Assembly (NCBI GenBank): GCA_009780795.1
Contig: WQZJ01000047.1
Location: 1-8,997 of the forward strand
Direction of reading: 5' to 3'
Source: Methanomassiliicoccaceae archaeon
GTDB taxonomy: Archaea > Thermoplasmatota > Thermoplasmata > Methanomassiliicoccales > Methanomethylophilaceae
Length of the DNA stretch: 8,997 bases
Below, in pieces: positions 1 through 5,980 of the stretch. The number at the start of each line of letters is the position of its first letter. Position 1 is the first letter of the stretch. A program made the translations under genes and the position numbers. Below the pieces are notes generated by a model. That model had not been told where the DNA came from, searched no databases, and was given only the letters and a program-made list of their open reading frames with translations.

Positions 1-565
1 CGCTGACGTATACAGCATCATAGGACCCTGTGACAGTTATATTGCCGTTGATCGTGAGCTTGGATTGTTCTGTGACACTCAAGCCGCTGTCCACCGATAT
101 GACGTTACCGGCGATCGTGACCTCGCTCCCTTGTTTTGAATAGACTCCCTCATAGGAAGAAACGATCGTACCGCCTCCGATCACGTTAAGGCGACCGCCC
201 CTTACATCTATCGCTCCATCCCAACCAGCATCGATATACATATCGAAACCATTCATGTCTATCGTAATGTCAATTCCATACATCACAAAGGGCACATCAC
301 ACGTGATGTCCGATGTGAGTTTTATCACATCGCCGTTGGTCAACGTTATGATGGCCAACAGTCCTTCCAAATTCTTATACTCCTGATCGGAGCCTACGAG
401 ATACGTATCTCCGTCTCCCACATACGTACTATCTTCCGAGGACCGCTGCGGTTCGTTGCCGTCAGTAGCCAGTATCGCGAACGCAGCGAAAACGAACATC
501 GCTGCGAACGCGACAGAAAGAAGCACACGTACGCTCCCCTTTCCTTTCGACTCGTGTTCCCTCAT
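1..565 (-). CDS. Secreted/surface protein, N-terminal part (3' end off window)
   Basis: An open frame on the minus strand starts at the ATG at 565-563 and stays open for 188 codons to the left edge, so the C-terminus is missing. The first ~12 residues are charged (MREHESKGKGSVR), followed by a hydrophobic stretch (VLLSVAFAAMFVFAAFAILA, about residues 14-33). This looks like a signal peptide or N-terminal membrane anchor. The next ~25 residues are polar (NEPQRSSEDST). From about residue 65 there are short alternating beta-strand-like segments rich in G, D, N, T and V, with turns such as TNGDVIKLTSDIT, RGGRLNVIGGGTI and SKLTINGNITVTG. That pattern is typical of right-handed beta-helix (pectate-lyase-like) surface proteins and archaeal adhesin-like proteins. 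An SD-like AGGTGG lies about 6 bases before the ATG. I cannot name the family. The export and surface location is fairly secure, the beta-helix fold is inference, and ligand or enzymatic activity is unknown. Confidence 0.75.
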   Translation of the reverse strand, partial: MREHESKGKGSVRVLLSVAFAAMFVFAAFAILATDGNEPQRSSEDSTYVGDGDTYLVGSDQEYKNLEGLLAIITLTNGDVIKLTSDITCDVPFVMYGIDITIDMNGFDMYIDAGWDGAIDVRGGRLNVIGGGTIVSSYEGVYSKQGSEVTIAGNVISVDSGLSVTEQSKLTINGNITVTGSYDAVYVS

Positions 566-624
566 GTTTACCACCTATTGTCACAACACCGTTAAGTGCC
601 GCAGACAAATCATTGATTAATATC

Positions 625-648
625 TACTATATATAGTATATTAAATAA
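625..648 (-). promoter_or_regulatory. AT-rich promoter region of the surface-protein gene
   Basis: This AT-only-rich block upstream of the surface-protein ATG reads TTTAATATACTATATATAGT on the minus strand and offers more than one TATA-box candidate. It includes a perfect 14-bp palindrome (TACTATATATAGTA, 625-638). A TATA box here would put the transcript start near 600-610, giving a leader of about 35-45 bases that carries the SD-like AGGTGG. It is not possible to say from sequence whether the palindrome is an operator or just part of the TATA element. Confidence 0.45.
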
Positions 649-832
649 CATTAATTCACGTAAAACTCCTTTATGGCGTTCACGACGACCCCACAACGGT
701 GCGTTCGGATGCGATGACGGACGTCGAACATTCAGTTCATTCGAAGGGAAACACGAACTAAACGAAAGAGCACTGAGATCTTTGCTGACCGCATGACGAT
801 GCGATCACTTTCGTGAGAACATAAAAGTTGAG

Positions 833-904
833 TGCGGGTGCCGGGATTCGAACCCGAGTTCTAAACTTGGCAAGCTCAAGTGATAACCACTACACTACAC
901 CCGC
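833..904 (-). tRNA. tRNA-Gly (anticodon GCC)
   Basis: The minus strand folds as a complete cloverleaf of 71 bases plus discriminator A. The acceptor stem is GCGGGTG/CACCCGC (7 perfect pairs). The D arm is GTG/CAC with a GG-containing loop. The anticodon stem TGAGC/GTTTA contains two G-U pairs, and its loop TTGCCAA carries anticodon GCC. The variable loop is short (4 bases). The T stem TCGGG/CCCGG closes the loop TTCGAAT. The anticodon reads GGC and GGU codons. CCA is not encoded (A is followed by CTCAA), so it must be added after transcription, as is common in archaea. No intron is present. The discriminator A and 71-nt length fit glycine tRNAs. The gene stands alone between divergent neighbours. 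A short T-rich run (CAACTTTTATG) after the 3' end may help termination. Confidence 0.96.
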
Positions 905-930
905 TTCCAGGCTCGTGAACCAATCACCAG

Positions 931-938
931 ATATAAAG
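931..938 (-). promoter_or_regulatory. TATA box of tRNA-Gly
   Basis: The minus strand reads CTTTATAT here, centred about 30 bases upstream of the mature tRNA 5' end. That places the transcript start a few bases before the tRNA, as is normal for archaeal tRNA genes. The purine-flanked element (AAACTTTATATC) is a reasonable BRE/TATA match. Confidence 0.6.
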
Positions 939-955
939 TTTATCATATTCACCGA

Positions 956-969
956 TTTTGATATCAAAA
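956..969. other. 14-bp perfect palindrome between two divergent promoters
   Basis: TTTTGATATCAAAA is a perfect inverted repeat. It lies about 18 bp upstream of the tRNA-Gly TATA box and about 68 bp upstream of the helicase TATA box, in the shared divergent intergenic region. Position and symmetry would suit a dimeric regulator, but one such palindrome in AT-rich DNA can occur by chance. Confidence 0.25.
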
Positions 970-1036
970 CAACGCCCTTCCTATGCTTTGAATGAGAGTG
1001 TTCGAAATCTTCGTAAAAGCCTTTTTCGGCATTCAG

Positions 1037-1048
1037 TTTTTATATATG
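1037..1048 (+). promoter_or_regulatory. TATA box of the DEAD-box helicase gene
   Basis: The sequence GTTTTTATATATG is a strong archaeal TATA-box match. A start about 26 bases downstream would fall near 1069-1072, leaving a leader of roughly 50-55 bases before the ATG at 1124. This gene therefore appears to have a real 5' leader, unlike valS and the CYTH gene in the same window. Confidence 0.6.
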
Positions 1049-1078
1049 TAATCAATCGCTGAAAACGTTACAAGCAGA

Positions 1079-1121
1079 GTCTGCGGCAGTCGCAGGCAGT
1101 GAGTATCAGAACCAGTGATAC
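1079..1121 (+). promoter_or_regulatory. Two tandem hairpins in the helicase 5' leader
   Basis: The first hairpin is GTCTGCG-loop-CGCAGGC (1079-1085 with 1091-1097, five-base loop GCAGT, one G-U pair). The second is GTATCA-loop-TGATAC (1103-1108 with 1116-1121, seven-base loop). The second ends two bases before the ATG, and its 3' arm covers GTGAT (1115-1119), the only SD-like sequence near the start. Folding would therefore hide the ribosome site. This is a structural reading of the sequence; regulatory function is inference. Confidence 0.4.
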
Positions 1122-1123
1122 GT

Positions 1124-2527
1124 ATGGTTTCAGAATTTGAGGATCTAGGTATTTCATCAAGCATAGTCAAGGCGATTGACACGCTGGGATGGACGGTGCC
1201 CACGCCGATACAGAGGGAAGCGGTCCCCGAGGGGATATTGGGCACGGATATGTTCGCGCAGGCACAGACCGGCACCGGTAAGACCGGTGCTTTCGGTACG
1301 ATAATACTTCACAGGACACCTTCCAACCAGAAGATACCGTCGTCCATAATACTCGCACCGACAAGGGAGTTGGCGACACAGGTGGCCGATGAGATAAACA
1401 AACTCGCGATGTACTCCGGCCACAAATGCGTGGCGATATACGGAGGCGCGTCCATCGAGGGACAGATAGCGAAACTCAGCAAGGGCGCGGATGTCATCGC
1501 CGGCACGCCCGGAAGGGTCAAGGATATGATATTAAGGGGCAACCTGAATCTTTCCGCCATTTCGATACTTGTCCTTGACGAGGCGGACAGGATGCTCGAC
1601 ATGGGTTTCATAGAGGACATAGAATTCATATTGTCCGCCACTCCCCGGGAGAGGCAGACCCTTCTCTTCTCGGCGACGCTGTCCGAGAACGTGAAACGTC
1701 TTGCGACCGATTACATGAAGAGACCGGTCGAGATCACGGTGTCCAAGGATGAGCTCGTGCTCGACCTTACGAAACAATATTACATAAGCGTCGGAAGGAG
1801 GAATAAAGTATGGGCACTCTGCCGCATCCTCGACATCGACGAACCGAAGGCGATAATATTCTGTCAGACCAAGAGGATGGTGGACATCCTCGACGAGAGG
1901 CTCAAGAAGCTCGACTACAAGGTCGAAGCGATACACGGCGACATGTCCCAGTCGAGACGCGAGAAGGTGCTGAAGGACTTCAGGAATGATACGATAGACA
2001 TACTCATCGCGACAGATGTCGCCGCAAGAGGATTGGATATTGACGATATCGCCTACGTCGTGAACTATGATGTTCCCGATAACGTCGACACTTACGTTCA
2101 CCGCATAGGGAGGACCGGAAGGGCCGGTAAGGAGGGCACGGCCGTCTCCTTTGTGACATCCGAAGAGGAGTACATAATACGCGAGATCGTTGCGTACACA
2201 GGCATGGAGATAACGCTCAGGGACGTTCCGGATACGGACGGCAAGGACACAGTTAGAAAAGTGATAGACTATGATCACATATCCGACGTTTTCGGTATGG
2301 TCAAATTCGAACTGAACCTGGGAAAGAGCGACGGTCTCGGCAAGGTCGGACTAGCAGATTTCGTTATACGCGAGGGACGCGTCAGGGATGCGTCCATCGG
2401 TAAGATAGAGATGGGCGCAGATTCATCCGTTCTTGAAGTTCATAAGGAATTCGCCAACAAGATGATGATGGACCTTCCGCGCTGCAAGTTCAAGGGAAAG
2501 AGGATAACCGTCCGCGTGGCGCATTGA
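1124..2527 (+). CDS. deaD: DEAD-box ATP-dependent RNA helicase with DbpA-like RNA-binding tail
   Basis: ATP-driven remodelling of RNA duplexes, probably in ribosome assembly, RNA decay or cold adaptation. All superfamily 2 DEAD-box motifs are visible (numbering from the ATG): Q motif with Gln30; motif I AQTGTGKT (47-54); PTRELA (79-84); TPGR (128-131); motif II DEAD (152-155); SAT (183-185); motif IV IIFCQTK (~244-250); motif V ATDVAARGLD (~296-305); motif VI HRIGRTGR (326-333). After the helicase core, residues ~390-464 resemble the DbpA/DeaD C-terminal RNA-binding domain (FELNLGKSDGL, IGKIEM, FKGKRITVRV). The length of 467 residues suits a short DeaD/CshA-like enzyme. The ATG at 1124 is preferred because GTGAT lies four bases upstream. 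An in-frame GTG at 1115 would add three residues but has no ribosome site. The 3' end overlaps the convergent CYTH gene. The DEAD-box call is certain; the deaD symbol and exact RNA target are inferred. Confidence 0.95.
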   Translation: MVSEFEDLGISSSIVKAIDTLGWTVPTPIQREAVPEGILGTDMFAQAQTGTGKTGAFGTIILHRTPSNQKIPSSIILAPTRELATQVADEINKLAMYSGHKCVAIYGGASIEGQIAKLSKGADVIAGTPGRVKDMILRGNLNLSAISILVLDEADRMLDMGFIEDIEFILSATPRERQTLLFSATLSENVKRLATDYMKRPVEITVSKDELVLDLTKQYYISVGRRNKVWALCRILDIDEPKAIIFCQTKRMVDILDERLKKLDYKVEAIHGDMSQSRREKVLKDFRNDTIDILIATDVAARGLDIDDIAYVVNYDVPDNVDTYVHRIGRTGRAGKEGTAVSFVTSEEEYIIREIVAYTGMEITLRDVPDTDGKDTVRKVIDYDHISDVFGMVKFELNLGKSDGLGKVGLADFVIREGRVRDASIGKIEMGADSSVLEVHKEFANKMMMDLPRCKFKGKRITVRVAH

Positions 2528-3155
2528 TGCGCATCCCGCGTTCGTATTTCGATTCGTCCATAGGGATCACGGAGAACTCCTTCTCTGCAACGGACATTTC
2601 GAACATTCTCACGAACTCGTCATATCCGTCGATGTTGCCTGAGATGAACTCTATTTCAACCTGCAACTCACGTTCATCGCCGTAATCAACGCGGTCCGCG
2701 ACGAACTCGATGCTGCAGCCGCGGAACGTAACATTCGCCTTCGTCCTTTCATTGGTCACGGTGAGAACGTTCCTCAGGCATCTGCCCGATGTAATTTTAT
2801 CGATGGCGTTCCGAGATCCGTCACTGAGTGCGGAGACCGCCTCGATTATATCATCGGATATGACAACGACCTCGTCCTCGGTCCTCTTGAACCTTCCGTC
2901 CCGTCCGCCGCCGGTTTTGAGAGCGCAGAACATCGCCCCGTCCGCTTTCCTTCTTATGCGGAGGCCGGACCTGCCGGCGAGTATGTTCAGATCGTCCGTA
3001 TCATAATACATGTCGGTCTGCACCGCCGTTCCCCAGACAAGGTCGTGACCTACGATCGCGGTCACCAGTGAAATGACACCATTCACTGCACGATCCATAC
3101 TCTCGAATACGATGAGATATTTACTCTCGGTTTCGGTCTGACCGGACATCGACAT
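2490..3155 (-). CDS. CYTH-domain protein (triphosphate tunnel metalloenzyme family)
   Basis: Family members bind triphosphates in a beta-barrel tunnel and act as class IV adenylate cyclase, thiamine triphosphatase or inorganic triphosphatase. The 221-residue protein shows the signature ExExK as ETESK (residues 8-12). It also has the substrate-end segments YYDTDDLNL (50-58, with I at 58), LRIRR (65-69), ALK (78-80) and RTEDE (91-95), then acidic metal-binding strands E150/D154 and ELQVEIEF (163-170), and the family-typical SKYERG near the end (202-207). All key charged positions seem intact, so it is probably active. Substrate cannot be told from sequence; polyphosphate or triphosphate hydrolysis is as likely as cyclic AMP synthesis. 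No SD precedes the ATG at 3155. A TATA box at 3171-3179 would start transcription near 3148, so the second ATG (3149-3147, residue 3) may be the true leaderless start. The last 12 codons and the stop overlap the helicase 3' end. Confidence 0.88.
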   Translation of the reverse strand: MSMSGQTETESKYLIVFESMDRAVNGVISLVTAIVGHDLVWGTAVQTDMYYDTDDLNILAGRSGLRIRRKADGAMFCALKTGGGRDGRFKRTEDEVVVISDDIIEAVSALSDGSRNAIDKITSGRCLRNVLTVTNERTKANVTFRGCSIEFVADRVDYGDERELQVEIEFISGNIDGYDEFVRMFEMSVAEKEFSVIPMDESKYERGMRINAPRGRLSSFP

Positions 3156-3170
3156 GATACCGGAATGCGC

Positions 3171-3179
3171 ATATATAAT
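3171..3179 (-). promoter_or_regulatory. TATA box of the CYTH gene
   Basis: The minus strand reads GGATTATATATGCG. The centre is about 26 bases from 3148, so the expected transcript start coincides with the second in-frame ATG of the CYTH gene. This supports an own promoter in the spacer after valS and a leaderless transcript. Confidence 0.5.
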
Positions 3180-3209
3180 CCGGACTACAAGCGTTAAAAT
3201 TCACTCAAC

Positions 3210-3269
3210 AATTTAATGTAGGTGTATTTGGAGACCAGACGAAATTTAATATAGGTGTATTTTGAGGTC
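3210..3269. repeat. Two direct copies of a ~27-bp repeat, 33-bp period
   Basis: Copies lie at 3210-3236 and 3243-3269 with a six-base spacer and agree at 23 of 27 positions. The first 20 bases, AATTTAATRTAGGTGTATTT, differ at one place only. They sit in the valS-CYTH spacer, between the valS stop and the CYTH TATA box. The right copy runs into the left arm of a 9-bp hairpin. They could be tandem regulator sites, a recent local duplication or a genome-dispersed element; two copies are too few to call an array. Confidence 0.7.
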
Positions 3270-3291
3270 ACAACATCCGTTCGTTGTGACC
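3266..3291. other. 9-bp perfect hairpin after valS
   Basis: GGTCACAAC (3266-3274) is an exact reverse complement of GTTGTGACC (3283-3291) around an eight-base loop. On the valS strand it starts 23 bases past the stop codon. No run of T follows the stem on either strand, so it does not fit an intrinsic terminator well. It may form a 3' mRNA end structure or an operator. The GTGACC half also matches the sequence around the valS stop codon (3312-3317). Confidence 0.55.
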
Positions 3292-3313
3292 CCAAGCGGG
3301 TGTGCGGAGCCGG

Positions 3314-5917
3314 TCACGGTTCTATGGCGATCAGTATGCCGCCGACCTGTATCGTCTCTACCTGTTTCCCGTTGAGCATCAGACGTTTCTCCGGTTCAAG
3401 GAACTCTTCCGTTACCGTTACGGACTGACCGTCCGCCTCGATCGTGATGCCGCCGTTCCTTAGCATCGACGCGGCCTTCGCCGGATCGAGCTTCGCTATC
3501 TCAGCGACTATCATCTTGGCGAGGCCTTTGAACGCCGGTCCAAGTTTCGAGTGAACGGGTTTCAGCGAAATGACCTCCTCCGTTATGTCGGCCGTTTCGA
3601 CAATTTCCAGGTTCTTCGCTTTTATCGTTTCCGTTATGTCGACGCGTGCATCGTTCAGCATGAGACAATCGCCGATGATCTCCACCATGTTCAATTCAGC
3701 GTTCAGGGGCATCTTCCTCTCGGACTTCCATCCGCGCACCGCAGCTATCACGTCCTTCAATAGGTCGCCCGTGGATTCGGCCTTCTTATCGTTCAGCACC
3801 GTTGCCGGCCATTTCGACAGGTGGATGCTCCTGTCCTTCTCGTGCGCTGCGAAATGGTTCTGATAGATGTCCTCGGCTATGTGCGGCATGAACGGTGCGA
3901 TCATCTTCACGCTCCCCAGGAGCACAGTGTACAGTGTGTACTTAGCGGCGTCATCCCTTCTGGATTTGACCATCTCCACGTAGTGGTCCGCCAACTCATG
4001 CCATATGAAGTTCTCGGCGTCCCTCATCGCCTTATCGAACTGGTACGATTCGAAGTGTCCCGTGACTGACGTCACGACATCGGAGTATCTGCTCAGTATC
4101 CACTTGTCCGATGTCCTGAGGTTCTCGGGCATCTCCGGACGCCTGTCGAACCTCGGTCCGGCGAACTGACCCAGATTGAATAATTTGTTGCAAAGTTTAC
4201 GTCCCCTTATTACGTCCTTCTCTCTGAACGCATGGTCTATGCCCATGGAGCAGTTGCATGCGTAGTACCTGAGCGCATCCGCGCCGTATTCGTTGATTAT
4301 CGGTATGGGGTCGATGACGTTCCCGACGGACGAGTGCATCGGCGTACCGTCCGGGGCCATGATGAAACCATGTATCATCACATCCTTCCACGGTATCGAT
4401 GATGCGATCTGTTCCGACCTGAGTATCGTGTAGAACGCCCACGTCCTTATTATGTCGTGGGACTGCGGTCTCATCGACATGGGAAACATTCTTTTGAACA
4501 TCTCGCTGTCACGTTCCCAGAACGTGTTGTACAACGGCGAACCGGATGAATCCATCCATGTGTCGAAGACGTCCGTACATCCGATGAGCTTTCCGCCGCA
4601 TTCGCATTTCGATATGGGCGGTGAGTCCTCGGTAGGATCGACATAACACATCTCCTCCGTCGCCGCCACAGCGTGTCCGCAGTCCTCGCACTCCCACACC
4701 GGGACCGGTGTGGCGAATATGCGCTGTCTGCTGAGCACCCAATCCCATTCCAGCGAGTTAACCCAATCCTGTAACCTTATCTTCATGAACTCCGGGTACC
4801 AGTTCATCTCCTCCGCACGCGCCAGGACCTGCTTCTTGAAATCAAGCGTCTTAAGGAACCACTGCGGCACCTGGAGGAACTCCACCGGTGCGTGACATCT
4901 CCAGCACGCGGAGACGTTCTGAGGACTGTCCTCCTGCCTCACGAGAAGTCCGCTCTCCCTGAGATCGGCAATTGCGGCCTCCCTTGCCTCTTTTACCGTC
5001 ATCCCCTCATACTTTCCGGCGAGGGCGGTCATCTTGCCGAATTCGTCGATACCCTTCTCCATCTCCAGTTTGTATTTCATCACCCATTCAAGGTCGTCCT
5101 TGTCGCCGATCGTGCATATCATCACGTTACCCGTTCCGAATGCCGGGTCTACCTTGGGGTCCGCGATAACTTTCACCTTTCTTCCGTAGAGCGGCGTCAC
5201 AAGGTCCTTTCCCACGAGATGACGTTTCTCCTTGTCGTCGGGATGCACCGCAACGACCTTACATGTGCACAGAAGCTCAGGTCTCGTCGTTGCGACGGAT
5301 ATGTGATCATCGGTACCGTCCACCATGAACTTGATGTAATTCAGTTTTGTGACATTCTTATCGTACTCGACCTCCGCATCCGCGAGGGCGGTCATGCATC
5401 TCGGACACCAGTTCACCGGGAAGTTGCCCTTGTACACAAGTCCCTTATTGAACAGCTTCACGAACGATATCTGAGTTATCCGTCTGTAGTAGGGGGCGTC
5501 CGTCTGATAGTATATGCTCGGATCCATACTCTCCCCGAGTATCTCGAAGTGATGTTTCATTTCGTCAATGAAGCTGTCGGCGTACTCGGAGCACAGCTTC
5601 CTGTACTCGTTCCTGGGAAGGTCCAGTTTGGTTATATTGTGCTTCTTCTCCACCTTCACCTCAACGGGCGTCCCGTTGACATCGAAGCATAACGGAAAGA
5701 ACACATTGTATCCGTTCATACGCCTGTACCTGGCGACGAAGTCTATCATTGAATATCCGGTGGCGTGTCCCAGATGAAGGGAACCCGATGCATACCTCGG
5801 AGGGTTGTCGATGCTGAAGATCGGAGCGTCCGAATCCTTATCGAAGTGATATATCGATCCGTCCTTCCACATCTTCTGCCAGCGCCTCTCTATGGAAGCG
5901 GACTCGTATTGTGACAT
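3314..5917 (-). CDS. valS: Valyl-tRNA synthetase (archaeal type) with degenerate KMSKS motif
   Basis: Charges tRNA-Val with valine in the cytoplasm. The 867-residue class I enzyme has the HIGH signature as HLGH (48-51) after NPPRYASGS. It has the ValRS-type VNWCPRCMTALADAEVEY (168-185) and a full editing domain with ATTRPELL (209-216), VDPAFGTGNV and GDKDDLEW. The catalytic return is WDWVLSRQRI (391-400), with zinc-type cysteines C410/C413 and C438/C440, DVFDTWMDSS (449-458), then GADALRYY and FREKDVIRGRKL (564-575). An anticodon-binding helical domain spans ~603-720. These segments favour ValRS over IleRS or LeuRS. The KMSKS position reads PMHSS (526-530) before VGNV, lacking both lysines. 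The C-terminal ~80 residues carry the module KLGPAFKGLAK. The ATG at 5917 has no clear SD, but the TATA-like box at 5941-5949 predicts a start at about 5918, so the mRNA is probably leaderless. Confidence 0.96.
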   Translation of the reverse strand: MSQYESASIERRWQKMWKDGSIYHFDKDSDAPIFSIDNPPRYASGSLHLGHATGYSMIDFVARYRRMNGYNVFFPLCFDVNGTPVEVKVEKKHNITKLDLPRNEYRKLCSEYADSFIDEMKHHFEILGESMDPSIYYQTDAPYYRRITQISFVKLFNKGLVYKGNFPVNWCPRCMTALADAEVEYDKNVTKLNYIKFMVDGTDDHISVATTRPELLCTCKVVAVHPDDKEKRHLVGKDLVTPLYGRKVKVIADPKVDPAFGTGNVMICTIGDKDDLEWVMKYKLEMEKGIDEFGKMTALAGKYEGMTVKEAREAAIADLRESGLLVRQEDSPQNVSACWRCHAPVEFLQVPQWFLKTLDFKKQVLARAEEMNWYPEFMKIRLQDWVNSLEWDWVLSRQRIFATPVPVWECEDCGHAVAATEEMCYVDPTEDSPPISKCECGGKLIGCTDVFDTWMDSSGSPLYNTFWERDSEMFKRMFPMSMRPQSHDIIRTWAFYTILRSEQIASSIPWKDVMIHGFIMAPDGTPMHSSVGNVIDPIPIINEYGADALRYYACNCSMGIDHAFREKDVIRGRKLCNKLFNLGQFAGPRFDRRPEMPENLRTSDKWILSRYSDVVTSVTGHFESYQFDKAMRDAENFIWHELADHYVEMVKSRRDDAAKYTLYTVLLGSVKMIAPFMPHIAEDIYQNHFAAHEKDRSIHLSKWPATVLNDKKAESTGDLLKDVIAAVRGWKSERKMPLNAELNMVEIIGDCLMLNDARVDITETIKAKNLEIVETADITEEVISLKPVHSKLGPAFKGLAKMIVAEIAKLDPAKAASMLRNGGITIEADGQSVTVTEEFLEPEKRLMLNGKQVETIQVGGILIAIEP

Positions 5918-5940
5918 TTCAGCCCACTAATATAGGAAAA

Positions 5941-5949
5941 TAATAAAAA
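5941..5949 (-). promoter_or_regulatory. TATA box of valS
   Basis: The minus strand reads CTTTTTATTATTTTCC. The TATA-like centre near 5945 is 26-27 bases from the valS ATG, which predicts a leaderless transcript. A second, weaker TATATT lies at 5929-5934 but is too close to the start to serve. Confidence 0.5.
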
Positions 5950-5980
5950 GGTTGCTGGTGAAATGGTTTAGACGATCGCG

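Noticed and set aside
672..716. 14-codon frame on the plus strand (MAFTTTPQRCVRMR)
   Set aside because: No ribosome site, no promoter at a useful distance and no recognisable sequence; the stretch 660-830 shows nothing I can support as a gene.
1532..2278. 248-residue open frame on the minus strand
   Set aside because: It is antisense to the helicase motifs Ib-VI; it has no promoter or ribosome site and no family-like motifs.
3210..3269. Start of a CRISPR array
   Set aside because: There are only two imperfect copies separated by six bases, no spacer-length intervals and no cas genes.
3266..3291. Intrinsic terminator for valS
   Set aside because: The stem is good but no T-run follows on either strand; kept only as an unexplained hairpin.
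3181..3313. Insertion sequence remnant or MITE
   Set aside because: The hairpin and repeats suggested it, but there are no flanking target duplications, no terminal inverted repeats enclosing the block and no transposase fragment.
4892..5692. 266-residue open frame on the plus strand
   Set aside because: It lies wholly antisense to the conserved editing and catalytic parts of valS; its composition (His, Arg, Leu and Val rich) is the reverse shadow of valS codons and no domain is recognisable.
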